From Chelativorans sp. YIM 93263 (GTDB taxonomy: Bacteria; Pseudomonadota; Alphaproteobacteria; Rhizobiales; Rhizobiaceae): a DNA stretch of 64,000 bases. The notes under the pieces were generated by a model. That model saw only the letters and a program-made list of their open reading frames with translations. It made no database searches and was not told where the DNA came from. Shown one piece after another: positions 1 through 8,443 of this stretch (within the stretch, counting starts at the first letter, position 1; every line of letters begins with the position of its first letter). The DNA is taken from contig NZ_JAKCWP010000003.1 in NCBI RefSeq assembly GCF_028767125.1, positions 62,001-126,000 of the forward strand. The letters are read 5' to 3'. Position numbers and translations under genes: made by a program.

Positions 1-1183
1 CGACAAGGGCAAAGTAGGAGTGCAATGGAGCCGAGGTCTCGCCGACCGCTGTGCGCACATAGGTCAGCGTCGCTTCATGATCGGACTGAACGGCTTCTTC
101 GACTTCCGTCTTGCTCTCAACCGACGGCTCGACCTGGCCGTCGACCCGCTCGAAGATGGGCCGCGCCTCGCTGGTGGAGCCCACAACGCGCCACTCATTG
201 CCGTCTCGCTCGAGCATCAGGTCGATCAGCCCCAGATGAGAGCCCCAGAAGCCGCCCATGACGCCCGGCTTGCCGCCGATCGTTCCGGCGGCGTTGTCCA
301 CGCCCGCGACGCCGTCGAATTTCGGACCCGGAAAGTCGAGATGGCTATGGCCGGTCACGATTGCATCAATGCCGTCAATGCCGGCGACCTGCAGCGATGC
401 ATTTTCCAGATTTTCCTCGTAGCGCGCGGGCCCGACGCCTGAGTGGGAGAGCGCAATGATCACGTCAGCGCCCTCTTCTTTCATCTGCGGCACCCAGGCC
501 TCCGCGGCCTTCACGATATCGCGGGTCATCGCCTTGCCCGTCAGGTGGCCGGCGTCCCAAGTCATAATCTGCGGGGGTACGAAGCCGATCAGGCCGATGC
601 GAACGGGATGCTCCTCGCCCGCGCCGTCCTTCACCGTCTTGTCGAGAATGACGTAGGGCTTCATGAAAAGCTCGTCTTTGCGCGGGTTTGCGGCAAGGTT
701 GCCCTTGGTCAGGTTGGCGCAAACGAATGGGAAGTTGGCTCCGGCGAGGACCTTGAACATGAAGTCCAGGCCGTAGTTGAACTCGTGATTGCCGAGTGTG
801 GAGCACTCGTAGCCCAGTGTGTTCATGGCCTTGATGATCGGATGGAGGTCGCCCTCCTTCATGCCGCGCTCATAGGCGATGTAGTCGCCCATGGGGTTGC
901 CCTGCAGGAAATCGCCATTGTCGATCAGCATCGCGTTCGTCGCCTCGGCGCGGATCTGGTCCATGATGGTCGCCGTGCGGGCAAGGCCCATGGTATCGTT
1001 GGGCTTGTCGGCGTAATAGTCGTAGGGAAACACGTGCACGTGCAGGTCCGTCGTTTCCATAATGCGCAGGTGGGCCTGATTGGCCGCCGCCCGCACTGAG
1101 AATGGATGCAGCGCGATCAAGGCGCCGGCCGCGCCTGCGCCAGCGAGAAACGAACGACGGGAAAAAGCTTGGTGGGCGTTCAC
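1..1183 (-). CDS. cpdB: 2',3'-cyclic-nucleotide 2'-phosphodiesterase/3'-nucleotidase (partial, 3' end missing)
   Basis: Exported metallophosphatase that releases nucleosides and phosphate from 2',3'-cyclic nucleotides and 3'-nucleotides in the periplasm. The visible 394 codons begin at a GTG (1181-1183) preceded by GGAG seven bases upstream. The start shows a twin-arginine signal (RRSFLAG, residues 9-15) and then the metallophosphoesterase motifs TTDLHVHV (44-51), NGDFLQGNP (89-97), GNHE (131-134) and GHSH (near 277). The family is about 650 residues long, so the C-terminal 5'-nucleotidase domain lies beyond the left edge. The reading frame is intact to the edge, so this is truncated by the window and not a pseudogene. 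It stands alone; the next gene upstream is 120 bases away. Confidence 0.9.
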   Translation of the reverse strand, partial: MNAHQAFSRRSFLAGAGAAGALIALHPFSVRAAANQAHLRIMETTDLHVHVFPYDYYADKPNDTMGLARTATIMDQIRAEATNAMLIDNGDFLQGNPMGDYIAYERGMKEGDLHPIIKAMNTLGYECSTLGNHEFNYGLDFMFKVLAGANFPFVCANLTKGNLAANPRKDELFMKPYVILDKTVKDGAGEEHPVRIGLIGFVPPQIMTWDAGHLTGKAMTRDIVKAAEAWVPQMKEEGADVIIALSHSGVGPARYEENLENASLQVAGIDGIDAIVTGHSHLDFPGPKFDGVAGVDNAAGTIGGKPGVMGGFWGSHLGLIDLMLERDGNEWRVVGSTSEARPIFERVDGQVEPSVESKTEVEEAVQSDHEATLTYVRTAVGETSAPLHSYFALV

Positions 1184-1302
1184 AGGTGATCTCCTCTGGA
1201 AGTGCGATTCTTCCTCTAGTGACGCGAGAGACTTTGCGCCGTTAGGATTTCATCCAGCAGATTCCCGTGACAAGGCGATGAACAGATCAACCTTGCTGAG
1301 GG

Positions 1303-1776
1303 CTATGCCATATCGGGCTGAATGCCGGTTCCGGTACGGTCCACCACCTCACGCAGGGCGAAGGAGGAGTTGATCTTGATGACGTGCGGCATTCCCGTCA
1401 GCCATTCCTTGTGGATGCGCTCGTAGTCTTCTAGATCCCGGGCGGCGACCCTGAGAATGTAGTCGTAATCCCCGGACATCAAATGGCAGGAGACCACGTT
1501 CGGACAGCGCTTGATCGCCGCCTCGAATTCGCTCAAGGTCTTTTCGAACTGGCCCGACAAGGAGACGTGCACGATAACCGTGATCCGATGGCCCAGTGCC
1601 TCGTTGGAGAGCCGCGCGTGGTACCCGGTGATGACACCGGCTTTCTCCAGGTTGTCGAGGCGGCGCGAGCACGCGGACTGAGACAGCCCGACCCTTTCCG
1701 CCAGGGCGGCATTGGAGATACGTCCGTTCTTCTGGAGTGTCTCCAGAAGCGCAATATCAATCCTGTCTAGCGGCAT
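1303..1776 (-). CDS. Lrp/AsnC-family transcriptional regulator, probable regulator of ald
   Basis: A 157-residue Lrp/AsnC protein. An N-terminal winged helix-turn-helix (about residues 5-60, with [19 protein letters not shown]) is followed by the RAM ligand-binding domain (about 70-150, with [14 protein letters not shown]). It is transcribed divergently from ald, with 142 bases between the two start codons. In many bacteria such a neighbour (AldR or BkdR type) binds alanine or other amino acids and controls ald, so the same role is inferred here. An in-frame TTG 39 bases further upstream is possible, but ATG at 1776 has GGAGG eleven bases before it and matches the usual family N-terminus ([13 protein letters not shown]). 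Confidence 0.9.
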   Translation of the reverse strand: MPLDRIDIALLETLQKNGRISNAALAERVGLSQSACSRRLDNLEKAGVITGYHARLSNEALGHRITVIVHVSLSGQFEKTLSEFEAAIKRCPNVVSCHLMSGDYDYILRVAARDLEDYERIHKEWLTGMPHVIKINSSFALREVVDRTGTGIQPDMA

Positions 1777-1918
1777 CTTTCGAATTTCCTCCCTCCGCGC
1801 CTGGCTTCTATGCAATTATTACCGAATCCCGTCATTGCCAGCAAAGGTATTCGCAAGGACGTTCCGGGCATTTTGTGGTTTCTTGCGCATAGATTCACAT
1901 ATTTGGAGCTGCAGGGAA

Positions 1919-3034
1919 ATGCGCATCGGATGCCCGAAGGAGATCAAGAATCACGAATATCGTGTCGGCCTCACGCCGGGTGCGGTGCGCGAATACGTTG
2001 CTCACGGCCACGAGGTGCTGGTTGAAAGCGGTGCGGGTGCGGGTATCAGCGCTGATGATAATGCCTATCGCGCCGCCGGTGCCGCAATCGCTAAATCCGC
2101 GCAAGAGGTTTTCGCCAAGTCGGATATGATCGTTAAGGTGAAGGAGCCTCAGCCCTCGGAGTGGGTGCAGCTTCGCGACGATCAGATCCTTTATACCTAT
2201 CTTCACCTGGCTCCCGATCCGGAGCAGACCAAGGGCCTGGTCGAGAGCGGCGTTACCGCGGTCGCTTACGAGACGGTGACGGACGAGCGCGGCGGGCTGC
2301 CGCTGCTGGCTCCCATGTCGGAAGTGGCCGGGCGCCTTGCCATTCAGGCCGGTGCGACCGCGCTTCAGAAAGCGAATGGCGGACGCGGCGTGCTGCTGGG
2401 GGGCGTGCCTGGCGTGCTGCCCGGAAAGGTTGCGATCATTGGCGGCGGCGTCGTGGGCCTGAACGCGGCGAAGATGGCTGTCGGACTCGGCGCGGATGTC
2501 ACGATCATCGACCGTTCCATTCCGCGGCTGCGTCAGCTCGACGACATTTTCAATGGTCGAGTCCACACCCGCTACTCGACCGTGGAGGCGCTGGAGGAAG
2601 AAGCCTTCTCAGCTGATATGGTGGTCGGCGCCGTGCTGATCCCGGGAGCGGCAGCGCCAAAGCTGGTGACGCGCGAGATGCTGTCGGGCATGAAGAAAGG
2701 CGCTGTTCTGGTGGACGTCGCCATCGACCAGGGCGGCTGTTTCGAGACCTCCCACCCCACCACCCACTCTGACCCGACCTATGATGTCGACGGCATTGTC
2801 CATTATTGCGTGGCGAACATGCCGGGCGCCGTGCCGGTGACCTCGGCCCATGCGCTCAACAACGCTACGTTGCACTATGGACTTCAGCTCGCTGACAAGG
2901 GACTTAACGCGTTGACGGACGACCCGAACCTGCGCAACGGGCTCAATGTCCATAGGGGCAGGATCACAAACAAGGCCGTTGCGGAAGCGCTCGGATATGA
3001 GATGATTGAACCGAAAGCGGTTCTGGCCGCCTGA
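1919..3034 (+). CDS. ald: Alanine dehydrogenase
   Basis: NAD-dependent alanine dehydrogenase that interconverts L-alanine with pyruvate and ammonia in the cytoplasm. The 371 residues match the usual family length. The start [10 protein letters not shown] carries the conserved substrate Arg (about 15). The Lys of VKVKEP (about 75) and the His of YLHLAPD (about 96) are present. A Rossmann glycine motif [10 protein letters not shown] lies near 170-180, and the catalytic Asp sits in DVAIDQGG (about 270). ATG at 1919 is chosen because the protein aligns from its first residue; the ribosome binding site is weak. It is divergent from the Lrp-type gene and is followed by a strong terminator. Confidence 0.97.
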   Translation: MRIGCPKEIKNHEYRVGLTPGAVREYVAHGHEVLVESGAGAGISADDNAYRAAGAAIAKSAQEVFAKSDMIVKVKEPQPSEWVQLRDDQILYTYLHLAPDPEQTKGLVESGVTAVAYETVTDERGGLPLLAPMSEVAGRLAIQAGATALQKANGGRGVLLGGVPGVLPGKVAIIGGGVVGLNAAKMAVGLGADVTIIDRSIPRLRQLDDIFNGRVHTRYSTVEALEEEAFSADMVVGAVLIPGAAAPKLVTREMLSGMKKGAVLVDVAIDQGGCFETSHPTTHSDPTYDVDGIVHYCVANMPGAVPVTSAHALNNATLHYGLQLADKGLNALTDDPNLRNGLNVHRGRITNKAVAEALGYEMIEPKAVLAA

Positions 3035-3053
3035 GGTATTCCTCCCCAACTCC

Positions 3054-3080
3054 ACGCCCGCCATCAGGCGGGCGTTTTTT
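3054..3080 (+). terminator. Rho-independent terminator of ald
   Basis: A 9-bp stem (ACGCCCGCC/GGCGGGCGT) with loop ATCA is followed directly by six T residues. It lies 20 bases after the ald stop codon. The stem overlaps the stop codon and last codons of the converging DUF1203 gene, whose TGA is at 3064-3066. Confidence 0.9.
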
Positions 3081-3552
3081 GTGCGCGTTCTATACGGCAC
3101 TGGTAGCAATTGTTTCTGGCCGAGCGCAGATGCACATAGGCAACGTCCGGCCTCTGCAACAATTCATGGGCCTGCGTGCAGACAAGCCGTTTCGGCGTAA
3201 TCTCTCCCGTTCCGTAAATGATGCGGTCGTCGCGATCATAGCCGCGCATCAGAAATTCCGTTGAAGCTCGAAGCATCTCCGGCATCACGTCACTGTCTTC
3301 CGCACGCGGACATTCGTCGGCGCAAAGGAAGATCGGGCCGGTCTCAGCATAGGGTTGGAGGCGCGGGAATGGTCTATAGGCGAGTATCAGATAAGCCTTG
3401 CCTTGCGGTATATATCGCAAGCAATGGCGGCACGGCAGACCGCCACCGTCGGAAACGTGACGTTCTGGCGGGATGCCGTAAGCATCAGACTCTCCTCGCT
3501 GATAGGCACGCGCCTCGTTGCTGGCCATGGCAATGAACCGGATGAGTCCCAT
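3064..3552 (-). CDS. DUF1203 family protein
   Basis: A 162-residue protein of the DUF1203 family, which has no assigned function. It shows the cysteine/histidine-rich core typical of the family: GLPCRHCLRYI near residue 40, LCADECPRAE near 75, GYDRDDRIIYGTG near 105, and CYQC near the C-terminus. The cysteine pairs could bind a metal, but this is only inferred. ATG at 3552 is preceded by GGAG at seven bases. The gene converges on ald, and the ald terminator lies inside its last codons, so the two transcription units share a terminator region. Confidence 0.8.
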   Translation of the reverse strand: MGLIRFIAMASNEARAYQRGESDAYGIPPERHVSDGGGLPCRHCLRYIPQGKAYLILAYRPFPRLQPYAETGPIFLCADECPRAEDSDVMPEMLRASTEFLMRGYDRDDRIIYGTGEITPKRLVCTQAHELLQRPDVAYVHLRSARNNCYQCRIERAQKTPA

Positions 3553-3636
3553 CTGTGATCTCCATGCTAAAACTGCGTGGAGATTAGCCGGGCTCTTCTG
3601 CGGGGCCACCCGATTCACGCGGGCACTTGTATGTTG

Positions 3637-4212
3637 TTATCGAAGCAGAACCTGCGCCTTCTCTTCCGGAGAGAGCTCTTTCACCGTTTCTTCCCGGCGA
3701 TCAACGGCCGTGAAACCCAGTTTCTGATACAGCCCCAGAGCTGCCGGGTGATCGAGCGTGCACGTTTCAACCGAGATTAGTTGCGGCCTGTGGGACCAGG
3801 CCGTGCGTATGGCCGTACCGAGAAACCAGCGCCCAAGGCCGCGCCCGATCGCATGTTTCATCAGTCCGAAATGGACCAGACGGCATTCTTGCTCCGACAT
3901 CAGGCGCAGCTCGAAAAAGCCTGCCGGACAGCCATCCAAGTTCAACACGCAAACATCCGTGCGCTCACTTTCCAGGCGTTCCGCCAGTTGAGCGTCCGAG
4001 AGCGAGAGCGCCGCCGTCCAATGCCAGTCGCGCCCAACACGATCATAGAGGTACCGGTAGAAGTGCAACGGCATGGATTCGCATTTGAGAAGCGCGAGTT
4101 GCTGGCCAATTGGCGCCGGCGGATAGGTGCCCGGCGGTTCTTTCATCTGCAAATGCGTGACCGTGGCCTGCAAGGTCCTTCCTCGTCGAAGACTGGAGAA
4201 GTTCGTGGTCAT
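3637..4212 (-). CDS. GNAT-family N-acetyltransferase
   Basis: A 191-residue acetyltransferase of the GNAT fold. The acetyl-CoA binding region with GRGLGRWFLGTAI is followed by the C-terminal strand/helix signature DHPAALGLYQKLGF. The substrate cannot be predicted. Its ATG overlaps the stop codon of sseA by four bases (ATGA), so it is probably translationally coupled as the second gene of an sseA operon. Similar acetyltransferases adjoin sseA in related genomes as far as I recall, but I could not check this here. Confidence 0.85.
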   Translation of the reverse strand: MTTNFSSLRRGRTLQATVTHLQMKEPPGTYPPAPIGQQLALLKCESMPLHFYRYLYDRVGRDWHWTAALSLSDAQLAERLESERTDVCVLNLDGCPAGFFELRLMSEQECRLVHFGLMKHAIGRGLGRWFLGTAIRTAWSHRPQLISVETCTLDHPAALGLYQKLGFTAVDRREETVKELSPEEKAQVLLR

Positions 4213-5060
4213 TCATCCTCCGTCACCACCGGCGTGTCGTTACGGCTACCCCACTCGCTCCAGGAGCCATCATAAAGCTTGTTTTCTTTGTGTCCTAGCG
4301 TCTCCAGCGCAAAGGTGATGGCGGCGGCCGTTACACCTGAACCGCAGGAAGTGACGACCGGCTTGTTCAGGTCGAGACCTGCCTCCTGAAGCGTCTTGCG
4401 CAAGCGTTCGGGCGGCAGAAGGCTGCCATTCTCCGAAAGCGCTGTGGCCGGCACGTTGCGCGCGCCCGGCATATGGCCCGAACGCATCCCGGCGCGCGGC
4501 TCCGGCTCTGCGCCGGTGAAGCGGCCAGGCGGACGCGCGTCGGCAATCTGCATCTTTCCGTCTTCCACGATGCCACGCATCTCGTCGAGAGACGCCACGC
4601 GGCTTTCATCGAAGCGCGGCACGAACGCGGCCGGCGCTATGCGGGTCGGCTCGTCCGTAACAGGGCGCTCTTGGGCGCGCCAGCGGTCGAAGCCCCCATC
4701 GAGAATAAAGACCTTGTCGGCGCCCATGACACGGAACATCCACCACACGCGCGGCGCGGAGAAAAAACCAGGGCCGTCATAGACGACGATGGTGTCCCGC
4801 TCGGAAATGCCCATCGAGCTGGCAAATTGCTCGAATGTCAGGGGTTCGGGCAGCGCGTGAGGCAGGTCGGAATCGGGATCAACCACCCGATCCTGATCGA
4901 AGAACACGGCGCTGGGAATATGGGCTTCGTCATATTCCGCCCGCGCGTTTCGTTCCTGCACCGGAAGATACCAGGAGCCATCGACGATCGAGAGGCCCGG
5001 CATTTCCAGGTTTTCTTCCAGCCAGTAGGCTGAGACTACAAAGGGATGCTTTTCACTCAT
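4209..5060 (-). CDS. sseA: 3-mercaptopyruvate sulfurtransferase (tandem rhodanese)
   Basis: A 283-residue tandem-rhodanese protein that moves sulfur from 3-mercaptopyruvate to thiol acceptors or cyanide. The inactive N-terminal rhodanese domain spans about 1-145 and the catalytic domain about 155-283. The active-site loop is CGSGVTA with the nucleophile at Cys239, which is the mercaptopyruvate-type loop and differs from the CRxGx[RT] loop of thiosulfate rhodaneses. ATG at 5060 gives the usual N-terminus (FVVSAYWLEENL). The frame stays open further upstream, but nothing there looks like protein of this family. It overlaps the following acetyltransferase gene by four bases. Confidence 0.93.
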   Translation of the reverse strand: MSEKHPFVVSAYWLEENLEMPGLSIVDGSWYLPVQERNARAEYDEAHIPSAVFFDQDRVVDPDSDLPHALPEPLTFEQFASSMGISERDTIVVYDGPGFFSAPRVWWMFRVMGADKVFILDGGFDRWRAQERPVTDEPTRIAPAAFVPRFDESRVASLDEMRGIVEDGKMQIADARPPGRFTGAEPEPRAGMRSGHMPGARNVPATALSENGSLLPPERLRKTLQEAGLDLNKPVVTSCGSGVTAAAITFALETLGHKENKLYDGSWSEWGSRNDTPVVTEDE

Positions 5061-5160
5061 ACGGCACCCGTTTCGGTGGCAGTATTCTCGGTAGAGAGAT
5101 CCGACACCCAATAGATAGGAACGCGGGCGGCGGGACAAGTCCCGCATATCGGCAGTCTCG

Positions 5161-5907
5161 TTACGCCGGCAGCGGACCGAAGCGAATGCGGAAGCGGCGG
5201 TTCTCACGCCCCTTCTTCTCGATCTTGCCGATATGCACCTCACCGATTTCACCGGTCCGGGCGACATGGGTTCCCCCGCAGGGTTGGCTATCAACGGAGG
5301 AACCTTCACCAATGCAAACAAGGCGGACCCGCCCGACACCTACCGGTGGACGCACATTCTTAGATTTCACCAGCGACGGATTTTCCGCCAGATCTTCTTC
5401 ACTGATCCAACGGGTAAAGACCGGGTGATCGGCTTCGACCAGCTCCTTGAGGCGCTCGGTGGCGATCTCCTTTGTCCAGTCCGTTTCCGCCAGATCGAAG
5501 TCGATGCGCGAATCCTCCTCGCCCACCGAGGCGCCGGTGATAGGGTGCGGGCAGATGGCGCTCAGCAAATGGCAGGCCGTGTGCATGCGCATCAGCTTAT
5601 GGCGGCGATCCCAGTCAATGGCCGCGGTCACTTTCTCGCCGATTTCAGGCACCGGCTGCTGGGCGTCGGGTACGTGGATAATCTCGTCCTTCGTGCGCCC
5701 GGTCACCGTCGCCGCGATCGCGATCCGCGAGCCATCCTCACGCTCGAGATAGCCCGTATCACCCGGCTGGCCGCCCGACGTTGCGTAGAAGATCGTGCGG
5801 TCGAGGATAATGCCACCCCGATCGTTAATGCCGACGACGCTCGCTTCGACCGTTTTCAAATAGCCCTGCTCACGAAAGAGCGGCTCGGTGCGTATCATCT
5901 GCTCCAC
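5161..5907 (-). CDS. Alanyl-tRNA editing protein (AlaX family)
   Basis: A free-standing editing domain that hydrolyses Ser or Gly mischarged on tRNA-Ala. The 248 residues contain both zinc-binding motifs of the family: HTACH (His109, His113) and CGGTH (Cys210, His214). They also have the N-terminal SGGQPGDTG loop, which suggests the AlaX-M subtype that keeps the glycine-rich/barrel domain. GTG at 5907 follows GGAGG at six bases and is preferred; ATG three codons later is possible. There is a 100-base gap to sseA downstream, so the two may be cotranscribed. Confidence 0.9.
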   Translation of the reverse strand: MEQMIRTEPLFREQGYLKTVEASVVGINDRGGIILDRTIFYATSGGQPGDTGYLEREDGSRIAIAATVTGRTKDEIIHVPDAQQPVPEIGEKVTAAIDWDRRHKLMRMHTACHLLSAICPHPITGASVGEEDSRIDFDLAETDWTKEIATERLKELVEADHPVFTRWISEEDLAENPSLVKSKNVRPPVGVGRVRLVCIGEGSSVDSQPCGGTHVARTGEIGEVHIGKIEKKGRENRRFRIRFGPLPA

Positions 5908-6041
5908 GTTCTTCCTCCGGCATGGTAGTTTCGCATTTAATAACTTCGTCAGCCCCGCAATGAAAGCGGGCGGCTTTGCATTCCTGTATAAGTTGTAGCA
6001 AGATTCTTTCTTTAATAGTGGATCTCATGTCGGGAGGTCGG

Positions 6042-7259
6042 ATGGCGCACTGGAGAGCACGCGGCAAAGCCGCGCTCGCGATATGCCTGGGAATGACACT
6101 GTTGTTGACGGGCGGTTGCTGGTTCGAGCCGTCCGAGCCTGGCGCATTCTATCAGGTCGATGCGAACACACCGGAAGGCCCGCCGGGAACGATCCTGCGC
6201 ATAGACGAGCACGCGAAGGCACCGGACGGCGCCCGTGCATGGCGTGTACTTTATCGTTCGATCGGGCTGAAGGGAGAACCGATTGCCGTCTCCGGCGTCA
6301 TTTTCGCGCCGGCGGATAAACCGCAGGGCGGCAAGCGGCCGGTGGTCGCGTGGGCGCATGGTACGACGGGTGTCGCGAACCGCTGTGCGCCATCGCTTTC
6401 GGAGAGCTTTGAAGACAAGATCCCGGGCCTGAAGCAGTTTCTGGAACGCGGCTATGTTGTCGCGGCGACGGATTATTCCGGCCTCGGCACGCCAGGCCCG
6501 CATCCCTACCTTATCGGCGTGAGCGAAGGCCGCGCCGTCCTGGATTCCGTTCGCGCCGCTACACGGATCGAGGATGCCGGGGCCGCACCCCGCTTTATCG
6601 CGTGGGGGCATTCGCAGGGCGGACATGCCGCGCTCTATACGGGCCAGATGGCCTCGTCCTATGCAGCCGATCTCGAACTGGCGGGTGTGGCCGCGGCGGC
6701 GCCGGCGACGGATCTTTCCGTGCTTCTACACGATGACTGGGGGACGAGAGCCGGCAAGGTCTTCACCGCCTTTGCCCTATGGTCCTGGCACCGTGTTTTC
6801 GGCGCCCCGCTTGACAAACTGGTGTCGCCATCGACGGTCTCAGCCATCGACCGGATCGCGGAGGGGTGCCTGGAAGGCACGGTGCAGGGGCTCGTGATCG
6901 CCACGCGCGAGCGGGCAATCGATCAGGACTTTCTCCAGAAGGACCTTACCGAAACAGAACCCTGGAGAACGCTGCTCCTGCGCAACTCACCGAAAGGGCA
7001 GAACACGACCGCGCCGCTTTATCTCCTGCAGGGAACGGCCGATCAGGTGATCAATCCCCGGGTGACGCGGGCATACGCTCAGGCCGCCTGCGGAGCCGGA
7101 CAGCCTGTCCGGCTCGATCTGCGTAGCGGCCTGGACCATATGGGCGTCGTGGAAAAGGGCGCGGATAAAGCCATCGCGTGGATCATCTCACGCCTCGAGG
7201 GCTCAGCGCCAGCCACCGATTGCAACGATATGCCGACACTGTCGGGAAACAGCGGCTGA
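6042..7259 (+). CDS. Secreted lipase/esterase-like alpha/beta hydrolase
   Basis: A 405-residue alpha/beta hydrolase resembling secretory (LIP-type) triacylglycerol lipases. A signal peptide ends near Cys26 (LLLTGGCW). The TGGC sequence is only an approximate lipobox, so membrane anchoring is possible but not certain. The catalytic triad is visible: Ser191 in GHSQGG, Asp334 in GTADQV and His366 in LDHMG. The oxyanion region is AWAHGTTG (about 104-110). ATG at 6042 is chosen for the GGGAGG just upstream; an in-frame ATG at 6027 is possible. The gene converges on cysK, and the two stop codons lie inside one inverted repeat. The natural substrate is unknown. Confidence 0.82.
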   Translation: MAHWRARGKAALAICLGMTLLLTGGCWFEPSEPGAFYQVDANTPEGPPGTILRIDEHAKAPDGARAWRVLYRSIGLKGEPIAVSGVIFAPADKPQGGKRPVVAWAHGTTGVANRCAPSLSESFEDKIPGLKQFLERGYVVAATDYSGLGTPGPHPYLIGVSEGRAVLDSVRAATRIEDAGAAPRFIAWGHSQGGHAALYTGQMASSYAADLELAGVAAAAPATDLSVLLHDDWGTRAGKVFTAFALWSWHRVFGAPLDKLVSPSTVSAIDRIAEGCLEGTVQGLVIATRERAIDQDFLQKDLTETEPWRTLLLRNSPKGQNTTAPLYLLQGTADQVINPRVTRAYAQAACGAGQPVRLDLRSGLDHMGVVEKGADKAIAWIISRLEGSAPATDCNDMPTLSGNSG

Positions 7260-7276
7260 GCGCCTGCGGCTCAGCC
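7254..7276. terminator. Inverted repeat spanning two converging stop codons (possible bidirectional terminator)
   Basis: GGCTGAGC and GCTCAGCC form an 8-bp stem with a 7-base loop. The left arm contains the TGA of the lipase-like gene, and the right arm contains the TGA of cysK on the other strand. No T-run follows on either strand, so intrinsic termination is uncertain. Confidence 0.45.
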
Positions 7277-8311
7277 CTCCGCGACCTCCTCGAACGGCAC
7301 CGCGATATCGGGTTTGCGTTCCATCCAGTCCGGCACGGGCAACCCCTTCTCCCGAAGGAAGGCGGGGTTAAAGAGCTTGGATTGGTAGCGGGTACCGTAG
7401 TCGCAAAGGACGGTCACGATGGTGTGGCCGGGGCCCAGCTCTTTCGCCAGCCGAATCGCCCCCGCTATATTGATGCCCGTCGAGCCGCCGAGACAAAGCC
7501 CCTCTTCCTGGACCAGATCGAAAATGATGGGCAGCGCCTCTTCGTCCGGGATCTGGTAGGAAAGGTCGGGCGTGAAGCCTTCCAGATTGGCGGTCACGCG
7601 CCCCTGCCCTATGCCTTCGGTGATCGAACTGCCCTCGGACTTCAGCTCGCCGGTGGTGTAGTAGCTGAAAAGGGCCGCGCCCTTGGGGTCCGCCAATGCG
7701 ATCTTGACGTCGGCCTTTCGCGCACGCAGACCTTCGGCAACGCCTGCCAGCGTGCCGCCCGTTCCGACGGCGGAGACGAAACCGTCGATCTTTCCCCCGG
7801 TCTGTTCCCAGATCTCGCGGGCCGTCACTTCCCGGTGGCCGTCGCGATTGGCGGTGTTGTCGAACTGGTTGGCCCAGATGGCACCATTCGATTCGCTGCG
7901 TGCCAACTGCTCCGCCAAGCGGCCCGAAAGCTTCACGTAGTTGTTTGGATTGCGATAGGGCACCGCAGGCACTTCAAGCAGTTCGGCGCCAAGGATGCGC
8001 AACGCATCCTTTTTCTCCTGACTCTGTGTTTCAGGAATGACGATCACCGTGCGGTAGCCGAGCGCCTTACCCACAAGTGTCAGGCCGATTCCGGTGTTGC
8101 CCGCCGTGCCGTCGACAATGATGCCACCGGGCCCCAAAAGCTTCCGCTTCTCGGCATCACGAATGATGAACAGCCCTGCCCGATCCTTCACGGACTGGCC
8201 AGGATTCATGAACTCCGCCTTGCCGTAGATCTCGCAGCCGGTTTCTTCGGAAGCGCGGTTGAGACGGATAAGCGGCGTGTCGCCGATAGTATCGATCACC
8301 GAATGATGCAT
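7271..8311 (-). CDS. cysK: Cysteine synthase A (O-acetylserine sulfhydrylase)
   Basis: PLP enzyme that makes L-cysteine from O-acetylserine and sulfide. The 346 residues show the fold-type II signature: PLP-binding Lys42 in NPGQSVKDRAG, the substrate-binding TAGNTGIGL loop, the phosphate loop VGTGGTLAG and the C-terminal LGGSTGIN. The protein is somewhat longer than E. coli CysK (323) and belongs to the alphaproteobacterial 340-residue type. Some members of that group could use O-phosphoserine or act in cystathionine metabolism, so the exact substrate is inferred. ATG at 8311 has GAGG about eight bases upstream. It is a single gene, convergent with the lipase-like gene. Confidence 0.88.
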   Translation of the reverse strand: MHHSVIDTIGDTPLIRLNRASEETGCEIYGKAEFMNPGQSVKDRAGLFIIRDAEKRKLLGPGGIIVDGTAGNTGIGLTLVGKALGYRTVIVIPETQSQEKKDALRILGAELLEVPAVPYRNPNNYVKLSGRLAEQLARSESNGAIWANQFDNTANRDGHREVTAREIWEQTGGKIDGFVSAVGTGGTLAGVAEGLRARKADVKIALADPKGAALFSYYTTGELKSEGSSITEGIGQGRVTANLEGFTPDLSYQIPDEEALPIIFDLVQEEGLCLGGSTGINIAGAIRLAKELGPGHTIVTVLCDYGTRYQSKLFNPAFLREKGLPVPDWMERKPDIAVPFEEVAEG

Positions 8312-8443
8312 AATGAACCCTCGCTTTGAACGCGAAAAGTAGAAACCGGCAAGGAAACTGGCAAGGCGTCTTTTTGCACGAGCAGCCAAGCTGCTGGCAA
8401 AAGCTTCGGCGAAGTCTGCCCAGCAGGGTCGATTTTTCCTGCG

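Noticed and set aside
443-1099. Long open frame on the plus strand opposite cpdB
   Set aside because: It is antisense to a frame with all CpdB motifs. Its own translation has no recognisable domain and the codon pattern of a shadow frame in GC-rich DNA.
1-1183. cpdB considered as a pseudogene because its C-terminal half is not seen
   Set aside because: The frame is intact up to the window edge; the missing part is outside the sequence.
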